The translations under genes were made by a program, and so were the position numbers. From Murdochiella massiliensis (GTDB taxonomy: Bacteria > Bacillota > Clostridia > Tissierellales > Peptoniphilaceae), in assembly GCF_900059565.1 (NCBI RefSeq), contig NZ_FIZW01000002.1, forward strand, positions 1,054,001-1,118,000: DNA of 64,000 bases, given 5' to 3'. Of this stretch, positions 26,601 to 35,032 are shown one piece after another; within the stretch, counting starts at the first letter, position 1, and each line of letters begins with the position of its first letter. The notes under the pieces were generated by a model. That model was not told where the DNA came from. It did no database searches and worked only from the letters and a program-made list of their open reading frames with translations.

Positions 26601-26694
26601 TGACCGTTCAAAAGAAGAGTATCTGCATGAGGCAATGCTGTTGCTTGATCCGAATCGGGATCATTTTGAGCGCGCATATTTGCAGGAAAGTTAA
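23683..26694 (+). CDS. BTAD/NTPase/TPR transcriptional regulator
   Basis: A 1003-residue regulator. Residues 1-95 form an OmpR-like winged helix (IKLFGVPHVERDG ... EIAGLLWPDEDEAIAKKNLRNAIYQAKR), and residues 96-230 a bacterial activation domain (BTAD). Then comes a STAND-type NTPase with GEAGIGKSALL (274-284, Walker A) and LIIVLEDIQWLDD (Walker B). A long TPR tail (about 600-980) ends the protein. This is the architecture of AfsR/SARP-like activators, which use ATP and ligand binding to switch. It faces hutH across a shared control region, so regulation of histidine catabolism is likely but not shown. Confidence 0.85.
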   Translation: MTIRIKLFGVPHVERDGERIFFPYNKINAMIYYLAVNETITRTEIAGLLWPDEDEAIAKKNLRNAIYQAKRCIGEDFILSPKKLLLELNRSLGIVCDATQFAEDPKANLALYEGPFLQGFYVKDSEQYDFWVTRMRGFYEEKYIAHAYQQLEKEIEEGHNEHVEKSIHTLIDMDEYDERSVRLLMRYYAKTGRTGKVIETYYNLKKLLRDELGVSPDIETKTIYEEAVNQIDVSERHVNLHEEFFYGRFQERALLQKNLQLLPKHQAKSQLIKGEAGIGKSALLRKTLEETGENAVILQAYCYNAEQEYALRPFAVLIERMGEALERLGIPLPTYWDSTMKQLFPPLESATKELFFPEVSKGLNFDLLTQIFLEGMREIARSHSLIIVLEDIQWLDDVSVRLLTSVMLRMEKHAIFLLTARPEMNRELEDALATLNSYGLVESIVLHRFDREQSFAFIKEALKKPVSSEIMEKIYQETEGNPFFLTEYVQLLTTSEIDSLMTEKMKDALRARFAYLSKPERDVLDLVSFFYDEAPLSVLTNLMGRSESDIIGLIEHLEHINILTERAHESDIGIRFTHVKLREYIYMMQPHSKCRVIHKRIAQILEDSLKIKPSLYLYSKLVYHYTSAEEPLKSIQFELEMLNYYLNFSHELFPILSIQEADAGEEAYISRDRLQSMFETLEEKFHVLQSNTSGTDLTRLEMQFYYMKGRYLIRDGAYAEGLKDMREAVGKAKTLNDKDYELEGYKQFIFYNIQTNQAEEMLSYIEGALHLAVQCNYHKEIGILLRLKGLYNIMTGHHTMAEQLLNESIQTFTVTPEVARRYAINIAAAHNYIGEIRFHQARYEEAFQEFEEAITLSRDKNALSAMSVFYINKGKALFALDRYEEAKAEFARAYPLYGKFDSFWKRPVLDAYVALIAWKEGDTDKAVTSLQQALEFSQKMNDPRAQGTAYYAAYRLLKETEKTPEAARFAAACDRSKEEYLHEAMLLLDPNRDHFERAYLQES

Positions 26695-26738
26695 GCCGAG
26701 GGAACAAATCCTATCGGTACGGCGAAAAAAAGAAGAGA

Positions 26739-26776
26739 AGCCGGTTGTCGGGAAAACGGACAACCGGCTTTTTTTT
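26739..26776 (+). terminator. Terminator after the BTAD regulator
   Basis: An 11-bp stem AGCCGGTTGTC with GACAACCGGCT, then a run of eight T. It also serves the opposing glmL, whose stop is inside the right edge. Confidence 0.85.
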
Positions 26777-28178
26777 AGAGTCGCGTGAGTGAGGAGGATA
26801 ACAGATCAAAAGCTACATCCGCTTCTTCGGTTGCTAACAGCCCCATGGCCGAAAGGATGTATGAACGATCCAGATATAGCTTCGGATGCTGCGGATAGAG
26901 TAGGTGCGTATCCGGACGCAAAATATACGCCGGCTGATCCTGATGAACCAGGACGCCACCCGTCCCGATGATGGTGGAAAAAGACGACAGATCTTTTCCG
27001 CTGAGGTAGTAGATATAGCGCCCTTTCTCGTAATCGCGGCGAAGCGTGCCGACGTGCCGAGAGAGAGCCATTTGCGCGCAGGATCGAGCCAACGCGCGAT
27101 CAATGGCAAAATCTTCCGGCGTTTTCGGAATCCATTTGATGTGCTCGGCGCGCATGGCGCATTCCTTGGCGTAGTCGGCGGGATGAAGTGCTTCAAGCGC
27201 TTCGCTGCCCACGCTTTCATAAAGGCTCCAGGCGGAATAACGCATGCCGAGGTCGCCTTCAACGGTGCGCTTATCCAAAGGTTCCTGCAAGCCTTCTATG
27301 CGCAACTCGCTTTCGCGTCCGTCGATGGAAATGACGGGGGAGGCGGGTTTTCCTTTGCCCACCGAGTGAATATCCGTCGTCGCTCCGCCGATGTCCACAA
27401 GCAGCAAATCTCCCATACCCCGGCGATTGGTCGTTCCGAGAGAGAGCAGGCGCGCTGCTTGCAAAACGGCATCCGGCGTAGGCGTCAGCACCGGCCCGAT
27501 GGTTGCACTTACTTCGTCCAGCCCCTTGGCGTGGGTAATGCGCTCCATGAAAAGACGTCGAATTTCACGACGTGCCGGATCGGCATTCAGAACGTTCACC
27601 TGCGGCATGACATTCTCCGTGACGGTCACGTCAAAATCGGAAAGAATATCGGCCGCTTCTTTCGCAACTTCCGTATTTCCGGCAATAACGATGGGAAAGC
27701 GAATCGAAAGGGTAGAGAGCTTTCGCGCATGATCCACAAGGCTTCGACGGTTTCCATGATTCGTTCCGCCGGAGAGCAGGAGAATATCGGGATGCAGGCG
27801 CTCCATTTCGCGCAAGTCGTCATCGGAAAGTTCCAACGCATAGGTTTTTAATATGCGTGCGCCGGCACCTAAGGCGGAACGGGCGGCGGCTTCCGCGGTG
27901 AGGTGTCGTCCTAATCCGACAGCAATCATTTTGAGACCGCCGGCCGCAGAAGAGCACAGCAGCGCGCGATCCCAACATTTACCATCCGTAAAAACCAGCC
28001 GGTGTCCGCGCTGATGAGCATCTTGTTCAAGATCCGAAAGCATTTCCCGAATGCCGTGCATGACACTGGTTTCAATGGTGGTAATGGCCTTTCCGTGGCC
28101 GATAATGCGGTGTTTTTTGGTATCGACGAGGCTGCCCTTGGTAAACGTAGAGCCGATATCGACTAAGAGATAATGCAT
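26775..28178 (-). CDS. glmL: Glutamate mutase accessory protein (GlmL/MutL)
   Basis: A 467-residue ASKHA-fold protein: YLLVDIGSTFTKGSLVD (phosphate 1), ILLLSGGTNHGN, VMPQVNVLNADPARR and LLVDIGGATTDIHS (phosphate 2), then TIIGTGGVLVHQ. GlmL-type proteins are thought to reactivate B12-dependent glutamate mutase or similar aminomutases. The mutase subunits are not in this window, so the partner is unknown; glutamate from histidine would be a fitting substrate. GGAAGGAAAA sets the start at 28178. It lies one base after the upstream gene's stop. Confidence 0.88.
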   Translation of the reverse strand: MHYLLVDIGSTFTKGSLVDTKKHRIIGHGKAITTIETSVMHGIREMLSDLEQDAHQRGHRLVFTDGKCWDRALLCSSAAGGLKMIAVGLGRHLTAEAAARSALGAGARILKTYALELSDDDLREMERLHPDILLLSGGTNHGNRRSLVDHARKLSTLSIRFPIVIAGNTEVAKEAADILSDFDVTVTENVMPQVNVLNADPARREIRRLFMERITHAKGLDEVSATIGPVLTPTPDAVLQAARLLSLGTTNRRGMGDLLLVDIGGATTDIHSVGKGKPASPVISIDGRESELRIEGLQEPLDKRTVEGDLGMRYSAWSLYESVGSEALEALHPADYAKECAMRAEHIKWIPKTPEDFAIDRALARSCAQMALSRHVGTLRRDYEKGRYIYYLSGKDLSSFSTIIGTGGVLVHQDQPAYILRPDTHLLYPQHPKLYLDRSYILSAMGLLATEEADVAFDLLSSSLTRL

Positions 28179-28179
28179 A

Positions 28180-28950
28180 TTATTTTCCTTCCGCGTCCTT
28201 CTTTTCGTCTTCATTTTCCCGCATTAGGTGGGGGAAGGCCTTGAGCATTCGCTTTTCACTGAATGCCAGCCAGCGATCCAGAAGCTTTTCGCGACGTTTT
28301 TCGATGCGTTTTGCCGCTTCGCTTTCTTGAAGTTCCTGGCGTTTCTCTTCGAGGTCGCGTGTATGCACATAGACACGCTCACCAATCTGATCAGATACTT
28401 TTCGCATATCGCGGCTGATTTTTGCCGAGCATTTCCACTTTTTGTTGAGACCGAGAAGGGTGGCGGCCATGCTTGTCGCATCGATGAGAATCAGCAGAAG
28501 CAAAACCGATGTGATGATCCAAGCAAGTTTCACCGGCAACAAGCGGATCAAACGGCGTAGAAGAGGATGCACGGCTTCATACAGCACAAAGCAGCACATG
28601 CCCCAGAGGAGGGAATATTCTAAACAGATATAGCCTCCAAGGTTCAAGCGTCGATCGGAATAGTCCCACCACTTCCGGTGCAGTAATTTCTCCAACACAA
28701 ACCCGGTTACCAGTTCAATGATGGAAGCGATCAGCATAGAGCCAAAAAACAGAAGCAATTTATTGGTATTTGCAATATCGGAGAGAAATAAAAGGACCGC
28801 ACAAGCGCCGAAGCCATAGATGGGACACCATGGGCCACTGAGCATGCCGGCATTGATAAAGCGTCCGGAATGAACGGCGTTATAACCGACCTCCATCATC
28901 CAACCGATGGATGCGTAGACAAAAAAATAGAGCAACAACGGATAATCCAT
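28180..28950 (-). CDS. CmpB-family putative ABC transporter permease
   Basis: A 256-residue membrane protein with N-terminal helices (LLLYFFVYASIGWMMEVGYN) and the motifs GRFINAGMLSGPWCPIYGFGA and WDYSDRRLNLGGYICLEYSLLWG, the signatures of the putative ABC-transporter CmpB family. The last 60 residues or so form a charged coiled coil. The substrate is unknown. GAAGGAGG precedes ATG 28950. It forms an operon with glmL. Confidence 0.8.
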   Translation of the reverse strand: MDYPLLLYFFVYASIGWMMEVGYNAVHSGRFINAGMLSGPWCPIYGFGACAVLLFLSDIANTNKLLLFFGSMLIASIIELVTGFVLEKLLHRKWWDYSDRRLNLGGYICLEYSLLWGMCCFVLYEAVHPLLRRLIRLLPVKLAWIITSVLLLLILIDATSMAATLLGLNKKWKCSAKISRDMRKVSDQIGERVYVHTRDLEEKRQELQESEAAKRIEKRREKLLDRWLAFSEKRMLKAFPHLMRENEDEKKDAEGK

Positions 28951-29071
28951 AGAAGCCTCCTTCGGACTTGTAAACATACGACACAAAGAGCAAAACCGGT
29001 ACCGAATCGTGTAAGAATTTTCTATCATTGTACCCATTACCGTTCATAGACCTTCCATCTTATGGCGGATT

Positions 29072-29080
29072 TGCTATAAT
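29072..29080 (+). promoter_or_regulatory. Extended -10 promoter of the gate-domain gene
   Basis: TGC-TATAAT at 29072-29080, 39 bases before the GTG start. No strong -35 is seen. Confidence 0.5.
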
Positions 29081-29118
29081 TTTTATATCGTATATATAGT
29101 TATAGAGGAGGGTTGAGG

Positions 29119-30264
29119 GTGGACGGCGAACAACGATTAAAAAAAATTTTCGGTCTGGAAAGCGTTTTATTTCTTCTTTGCTTCTTCGGCTTTTTTATCG
29201 GCATGGGGAAGGTTATGGGTGCAACAAATATGTTGATGACGCTCATGAACACGGCCTATGAAAGCCTGATGCACACCTGCTTTTATATTATGGCCATCTC
29301 CGTAATGGCCGGCGCAGTGTCCGGCCTCTTTTCGGAATTCGGCCTGATTGCGTTAGTGAATAAAGTGCTCTCACTCATCATGAAGCCCATTTATGATTTG
29401 CCCGGGGCAGCCTCCTTGGGTGTTATGAACTGTTACTTATCCGATAATCCGGCCATTTTAACCTTGGCCACAGAAGAAAACTTCATTCGCTATTTTAAGA
29501 ATTACCAAAAGCCGGCACTGACAAATTTGGGCACGGCATTTGGTATGGGGCTGATTACCACGACTACCATGATGGCACTTCCTGTGGAAGGTGCCTTAAA
29601 AGCCGCCCTTCTGGGCAATCTTGGCGCGGTCTTCGGCAGTGTGGTGAGCGTGCGTCTGATGCTTCGGGCGACCAAAAAGAAATATGGCACTCATGCGCAA
29701 GAAGGCTTTACCGTACAGGGCAAGTTGCCTTCGACCATGCGTATCGTCCGTCAAGGAAGCGTCGGTCAGCGTTTTATTGAGGCGCTCTTAGATGGCGGGA
29801 AACGAGGGGTGGATATGGGTATGGCCATCATCCCCGGCGTCCTCGGCATTTGCACGATTGTCCTTTTGCTTACCAACGGTCCGGGAGCCGGTGGCGTCTA
29901 TACCGGAGCGGCCGGCGAAGGCGTTCCTGTCCTACCCTGGATTGGACAGAAACTCTCGTTTGTGCTTCGTCCGCTCTTCGGGTTTACCAGTGCGGAAGGT
30001 ATCGCTGTCCCCATTACCGCTCTGGGCTCCAGCGGCGCCGCTATCGGCGTGGTGAAAAACATGGCACAGGTTGGTGCAGTTAGCGGAAATGACATCGCCG
30101 TCTTCACCGCGATTTGCATGTGCTGGTCAGGCTATCTTTCCACACACGTTGCGATGATGGAAGCGCTTGGTTGCAAAGATTTGACCGGTCGTTCGATTTT
30201 AAGCCATACCATCGGCGGATTGTGTGCAGGCATTTTTGCGCATATTCTCTTTATGCTGTTTTAG
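29119..30264 (+). CDS. CD0519/CD1768-family membrane protein (gate domain)
   Basis: A 381-residue membrane protein with about nine helices and two nucleoside-recognition-type gate domains (SVMAGAVSGLFSEFG ... LSDNPAILTLATEENFI; the second around AEGIAVPITALGSSGAAIG). Conserved NPA and SSGA turns fit the CD0519/CD1768 family of Clostridia. The substrate is not known. GTG 29119 is chosen because GAGGAGGG lies 7 bases upstream; a TTG at 29113 is too close to it. Confidence 0.8.
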   Translation: MDGEQRLKKIFGLESVLFLLCFFGFFIGMGKVMGATNMLMTLMNTAYESLMHTCFYIMAISVMAGAVSGLFSEFGLIALVNKVLSLIMKPIYDLPGAASLGVMNCYLSDNPAILTLATEENFIRYFKNYQKPALTNLGTAFGMGLITTTTMMALPVEGALKAALLGNLGAVFGSVVSVRLMLRATKKKYGTHAQEGFTVQGKLPSTMRIVRQGSVGQRFIEALLDGGKRGVDMGMAIIPGVLGICTIVLLLTNGPGAGGVYTGAAGEGVPVLPWIGQKLSFVLRPLFGFTSAEGIAVPITALGSSGAAIGVVKNMAQVGAVSGNDIAVFTAICMCWSGYLSTHVAMMEALGCKDLTGRSILSHTIGGLCAGIFAHILFMLF

Positions 30265-30370
30265 TTTTCGGTAAGCGGGAAGTCGCCTTATAAAAGGAAC
30301 AATGATGCGCATCAAAAGCCGAGCGTTGCGTGTATCGTTCTTTATGCCCGTCAGCAGGAAAGGAGGAATT

Positions 30371-32029
30371 ATGTATCGTAAAGAGGCTCTTAGCTATTGC
30401 CTTTCTCTCCTTTTCGTATTCACGGCGATCACTTTGCATTTTTTAGACGCCTTTCACGTGATTCATTTTTCGGTTCATGTTCTGATTTTTTGTCTGTATG
30501 GCTTTATCATTTTTTTATGGCGACGGAATATGGAAAACCGTCTGTTGCGCACATCTTCGATTCGTATTTTTCAGAGCGTCAGCTTGTTGCTTATCGGCTA
30601 TTTGGCGTTGCGCACAGTAAAATACGAAATTTTGCTGGAGAATCCGTTGGCAAAACAGTATATTCGCTATGGCTACTATTGTTTCACGCTCAATATTGTT
30701 CATCTCGTCTTTATCACCTCGTTATCGATTAACAAGTCGGAACGGGAACGCATCAATAAATATTGGAATCTGTTGTGGATTTCGACGGAACTTCTTGTAT
30801 TGCTCATTTTGACAAACGGGTTTCACGGACTTGCGTTTTCTTTAACGGATAAAGGAGCCGACCAATATGGCCCCGTATTTTATTTGACCCTCATCTATAT
30901 CTTGCTTTTGGCGATGGCCACGATCATCTGTACACTTATCCCATCTTTTTCCACAAAACAGTTCAAACCGATTGCTCTGCCGATCGGAATTCTCTCTTTG
31001 TGGATGCTATATACGCTGCTTTATGTTTTCGATTGGAAACCGTTTTATCCCATTCGCTTAATGATAAAAAGCGCAGAATTTAATATTTTAACGGTGATTT
31101 TATTCATTGAAGCGCTGGTGCTTACAAGGCTTTTGCCTTCCAATAGAGGCTATGGACGTTTCATAAAAATGTCTGCGCTGAATATCGGCATCATGGATGC
31201 AGAGGGGGAGATGGTTATTGCTCCGAACAAAGGACCGGTTGTCAACAGCGATCTGCTCATGAAAACCAAAGCGCATCCTGTATCTCTTGATGCCAATACA
31301 CTTTTGGAAAGTGCTGAAATTCAAGGAGGAAGATCGTTCTGGCTTGTGGACTTAACCGATTTTAACGCCTTAAAAGCTCGCCTCTTTGCTCTGAACGAGG
31401 ATATGATGAGCGAAAATGATCTTCTTGACGCGGACAATAAATTAAAGGAAAAAATGGCGCAACTTGACGAGCAGAAGCAAATTCGTTTGGCGATCGATGC
31501 CAAGTTGAATCCTCAATTTCATCGTCTGAAAGAGATCATAGCGCATATGCCGGAAGAGGAGATAGCGTTTGAACATGCCCTGAAAGACGCCTGCATTTAC
31601 AACGTGTACATCAAACGTTATTCCAATTTGTTTTTACTGGCCAAAACGAAAGAACAGCTTCCTCTCGCTGAGGTCGGCCTGGCGATTTCCGAATCGCTGA
31701 ATTACCTACGATTAAGAGGTGTTACAACCGCTTTGCATTGGCAGAGCAATAATCTTGTCGATGCAGCGGTGTGTCTACGAATATATGCGGTGTTTCAGAC
31801 CATTCTTGAGCCCCATTTTTCGTTTCTCTCTTCGCTGTCGATTGATCTGGTAGAACAGGGGAAATGTCCGGTTTGGACGATGACGATGGAAACAACAGAG
31901 CATTTTTCTATCTTGGATCAGGTGCAAAAAACGGAAGATGGTGTCACGCTTCGCATTGAGGAAACTTGGGAAGGAACCCAAGCTTTTTGGCGTATCGCGG
32001 TGGAAGGAGAGGCAAATGACCTTGCATAG
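30371..32029 (+). CDS. Membrane sensor-like protein without recognisable kinase core
   Basis: A 552-residue protein. About eight N-terminal membrane helices (YCLSLLFVFTAITLHFL onward to 275) are followed by a PAS-like region (LNIGIMDAEGEMVIAPN), a coiled coil and KLNPQFHRLKEI, a faint echo of the LytS-type NPHF box. I see no N or G boxes for ATP binding, so it may be a degenerate histidine kinase working with the next gene. AAAGGAGGAATT precedes ATG 30371. The next gene starts before its stop. Confidence 0.6.
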   Translation: MYRKEALSYCLSLLFVFTAITLHFLDAFHVIHFSVHVLIFCLYGFIIFLWRRNMENRLLRTSSIRIFQSVSLLLIGYLALRTVKYEILLENPLAKQYIRYGYYCFTLNIVHLVFITSLSINKSERERINKYWNLLWISTELLVLLILTNGFHGLAFSLTDKGADQYGPVFYLTLIYILLLAMATIICTLIPSFSTKQFKPIALPIGILSLWMLYTLLYVFDWKPFYPIRLMIKSAEFNILTVILFIEALVLTRLLPSNRGYGRFIKMSALNIGIMDAEGEMVIAPNKGPVVNSDLLMKTKAHPVSLDANTLLESAEIQGGRSFWLVDLTDFNALKARLFALNEDMMSENDLLDADNKLKEKMAQLDEQKQIRLAIDAKLNPQFHRLKEIIAHMPEEEIAFEHALKDACIYNVYIKRYSNLFLLAKTKEQLPLAEVGLAISESLNYLRLRGVTTALHWQSNNLVDAAVCLRIYAVFQTILEPHFSFLSSLSIDLVEQGKCPVWTMTMETTEHFSILDQVQKTEDGVTLRIEETWEGTQAFWRIAVEGEANDLA

Positions 32030-32678
32030 CATACCGGAAGGAACCCTTTCGCTTCTCTTTACCCTCTGCCTATTTCTATTAATGCTCAGCATCCGCATCG
32101 TCGTTGAAATGGTGGACATGCGGCCGAAATCTCTTGCGTTTCTTGGCAGTCTTCTCCTCTTTTCCGTCTGTTTTTTCGCAACACAAGTTTTAGCGGAGAT
32201 CGGAAGCCGTAAAATGCGGATCGGTAGGAAGTTTCTATCCGTTCCGGTCGGATATCTGCTCGTCGTACTCATCGTTCTTTTCCTTCTGGAAATGCTTTTT
32301 ATCCGATGGATTCGTAAGAGTCAAAAAAAAGAAATCGGGAAAAACTCGATCAAGGAAAGTCTGGACAATCTTCCGGATGGTGTATGTTTTTCACGATTGG
32401 ACGGAACCCCTTTGCTGGTCAATCGCACGATGCAGGAACTCAGTTATGCCGTATTCGGAAAATGGCTGGTCAATGACGTTGCCTGCGCCGAGGCGATACG
32501 GAAAAATCGAATCAAGCCTCGGGCGGCGATTCTGCAACGTGACCCCTTAGTAATTCGAAGCAATCAGAAAACTTGGCTGATTCAGGTGATTTTTCATGGT
32601 GAGGTGAAGGAAACCTTTTCCTCATTCATGACTATTTTTTCGCCCGCACCTTGGATAAGGTCAGGCCTGGCGGCGTGA
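32016..32678 (+). pseudogene. Sensor histidine kinase, truncated by the island
   Basis: The native part encodes about 204 residues: three membrane helices (LLFTLCLFLLMLSIRIVV, FLGSLLLFSVCFFATQVL, VGYLLVVLIVLFLLEMLFI) and a PAS-like domain (SLDNLPDGVCFSRLDGTPLLVNRTM). Histidine kinases with this layout would carry the kinase core next, but at about 32620-32633 the DNA switches to an integrative-element methylase gene in another frame. The open frame then runs into foreign sequence until 32678. No matching kinase core is found at the right end of the island. Confidence 0.7.
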
Positions 32679-34384
32679 TTGCCTTCATCACCTCAAAGGG
32701 TACGCTGGACAAGGAAAATCCCAATGTCCGAAAATATATCGCGCAGAGAGCTGACCTGCTCGGTGCTATCCGGTTGCCCAACGACACTTTCAAGGCCGCT
32801 GCCGGTACGGAGGTCACATCGGACATCCTCTTCCTCCAAAAGCGCGACAGGCTGATCGACATTGAACCCGAATGGGTACATCTGGTCACCGATGCCAATG
32901 GAATCCGGATGAACGCCTATTTTGTGTCCAACCCCGAAATGGTGCTGGGCGATATGCAGATGGTCAGTGGACCCCATGGCATGGAGTCCGCCTGTATTGC
33001 CTATGAAAATGCAGAGCTTGGCGACCTCTTGCGGGATGCCATCCAGAACATTCATGCCGAGATTACCGAGCTTGAGTTGGATGACATAGAGGCGGAGGCG
33101 GAAGACCATTCTATCCCCGCCGACCCGGATGTGCGGAACTTCAGCTTCACAGTGGTGGACGGCAAAATCTATTACCGGGAAAACAGCCGCATGAACCCCG
33201 TGGATGTTTCTGCAACTGCCGAAAGTCGTATCAAGGGCATGATCGGTATCCGAGACTGCGCCCGGACGCTGATCGAGTACCAGACGGAGGACTATCCCGA
33301 TGGCGATATCAAGGCAGAACAGGAAAAGCTCAATCGGCTCTATGACGACTTTAGCAAGAAATACGGGCTTATCAGCGGCAGAGCCAACAATTCGGCGTTC
33401 AAATCCGACAGCTCCTACTGCTTGCTTTCCTCGTTGGAGGTGCTGGACGATGAAGGCAACTTCCTTCGCAAGGCGGATATGTTCTCCAAGAGAACCATCA
33501 AGCAGAAGGTAACGGTGCAGTCGGTTGACACGGCTTCCGAGGCCTATGCACTGTCCCTTGCAGAAAAAGCAAGAATCGATATGCCGTATATGTCACAGCT
33601 CACCGGAAAAAAACGAGCAGGAGCTGTTCGAGGATTTGAAGGGCGTCATTTTCCTCAACCCCATGCACATAAGCGAAGAGGACGGCAAGCCGAAGTATCT
33701 CCCTGCCGATGAATATCTCTCCGGCAATGTCCGTGAAAAGCTCCGTTGGGCAAAGCAGAGTGCGGAGATCTACCCCGAGAATTACGGTGAGAATGTCCGT
33801 GCTCTTGAGGCGGTACAGCCGGTTGACCTGACGGCAAGTGAAATTTCCGTGAGGCTTGGGGCAACATGGCTGCCCCCGGAAATCATCGAGGAGTTCATGT
33901 TTGAGCTGTTCAGCCCCCTCGCTACTGCCAATGGAACATTCATGTTCACTACGCACAGTACACCGGCGAATGGAATGTGGAGGGTAAGTCCTACGACCGC
34001 AGCAATGTGAAAGCTCACAACACCTATGGAACGAGCAGAGTTAACGGCTATAAAATCATGGAGGAAACCCTGAACCTCCGTGACGTGAGGATTTTCGACT
34101 ATATCGAGGATGCCAACGGCAGGAAAACGGCTGTGCTCAACAAGAAAGAAACCGCCATCGCCCAGGGAAAGCAGGAGCTTATCAAGCAGGCCTTTGCCGA
34201 CTGGATTTGGAGCGATCCGGAGCGCCGCGAAAAGCTGACCAAGCTGTATAACGAAAAGTTCAACAGCATTCGCCCCCGTGCATATGACGGCAGCTATTTG
34301 AATTTCGTGGGGATCAACCCGGAGATCACGCTGAGGCCGCATCAGGTTAATGCCATTGCGCACATTCTCTATGGCGGCAATAGC
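32628..34384 (+). pseudogene. Integrative-element methylase/helicase, internal fragment
   Basis: A remnant of the very large N6-methylase/SNF2-helicase protein found in Firmicute conjugative elements. Visible parts include DYFFARTLDKVRPGGVIAFITSKGT, RKYIAQRADLLGAIRLPNDTFK, YLSGNVREKLRWAKQ and LRPHQVNAIAHILYGGN, just before the helicase Walker A. The gene lacks both ends. It is frameshifted at a seven-A run (33607-33613) and a five-C run (33914-33918). GC content is higher than in the following AT-rich genes. It cannot make a working protein. Confidence 0.8.
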
Positions 34385-34928
34385 TGCGCAATACGGCTTC
34401 AATGAGGATCAAAAGCAGCAGCTTGCGGAGCTGCTTGCACAGGACAGCAGCATGTGGGCGGCGGTGCTTTACGGAATCTACGGAGTGGATGACCAGATCG
34501 TTGCCGTGGCACTGTCACAGGTGGGCAATGTGGGTGGAGAGCCGTATTGGTCATGGTATGGCTTCGGCAGCCGCGTGGAGTGGTGCGCCTGCTTCGTCAG
34601 TTGGTGCGCAAACGAATGCGGATACATCGATATCGGCGTCATTCCGAAGTTCGCAGGATGTGTCAACGGTGTCCAATGGTTCCGGAAGCGTGGGTTGTGG
34701 GCGGATAACGCCATGGAGCCCTCACCCGGCATGATTATCTTCTTCGATTGGGACAACAAGGGCAGCTCCGGTCCACAGGACGGTCAGGCCGATCATGTCG
34801 GTATCGTCCAAAAGGTCGAAAACGGCATTGTTTACACCGTCGAGGGCAACTCCAGCGATAGCTGCCGGGTCAATCAGTACCCGGTGGGGCATTATGAGAT
34901 CCTCGGATACGGGGTAGTGAATCCGTAA
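34382..34928 (+). pseudogene. CHAP-domain wall hydrolase, C-terminal fragment
   Basis: The last 180 residues or so of the lysozyme/CHAP protein of conjugative elements, which opens the wall for DNA transfer. The CHAP domain has WCACFVSWCANECGYI (catalytic Cys) and QADHVGIVQKVE (catalytic His), ending HYEILGYGVVNP. It is fused by deletion to the helicase fragment at about 34380 and lacks its own start. Confidence 0.75.
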
Positions 34929-34947
34929 AGCGAAGCCTTATTTTATC

Positions 34948-34990
34948 CAGCACCGAGCTCAGAGATGGGCTTGGTGCTGGATTTTTTTGT
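34948..34990 (+). terminator. Terminator after the CHAP fragment
   Basis: A 10-bp stem ATCCAGCACC with GGTGCTGGAT extended by GAGC/GCTT, followed by a T-run. Confidence 0.75.
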
Positions 34991-35032
34991 GCATACAAAT
35001 GTCGAACAAAACCGACAACTTATGAAAAATAT

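Noticed and set aside
26904..27851. A 315-codon plus-strand open frame opposite glmL
   Set aside because: Shadow frame; the minus-strand product has clear ASKHA motifs.
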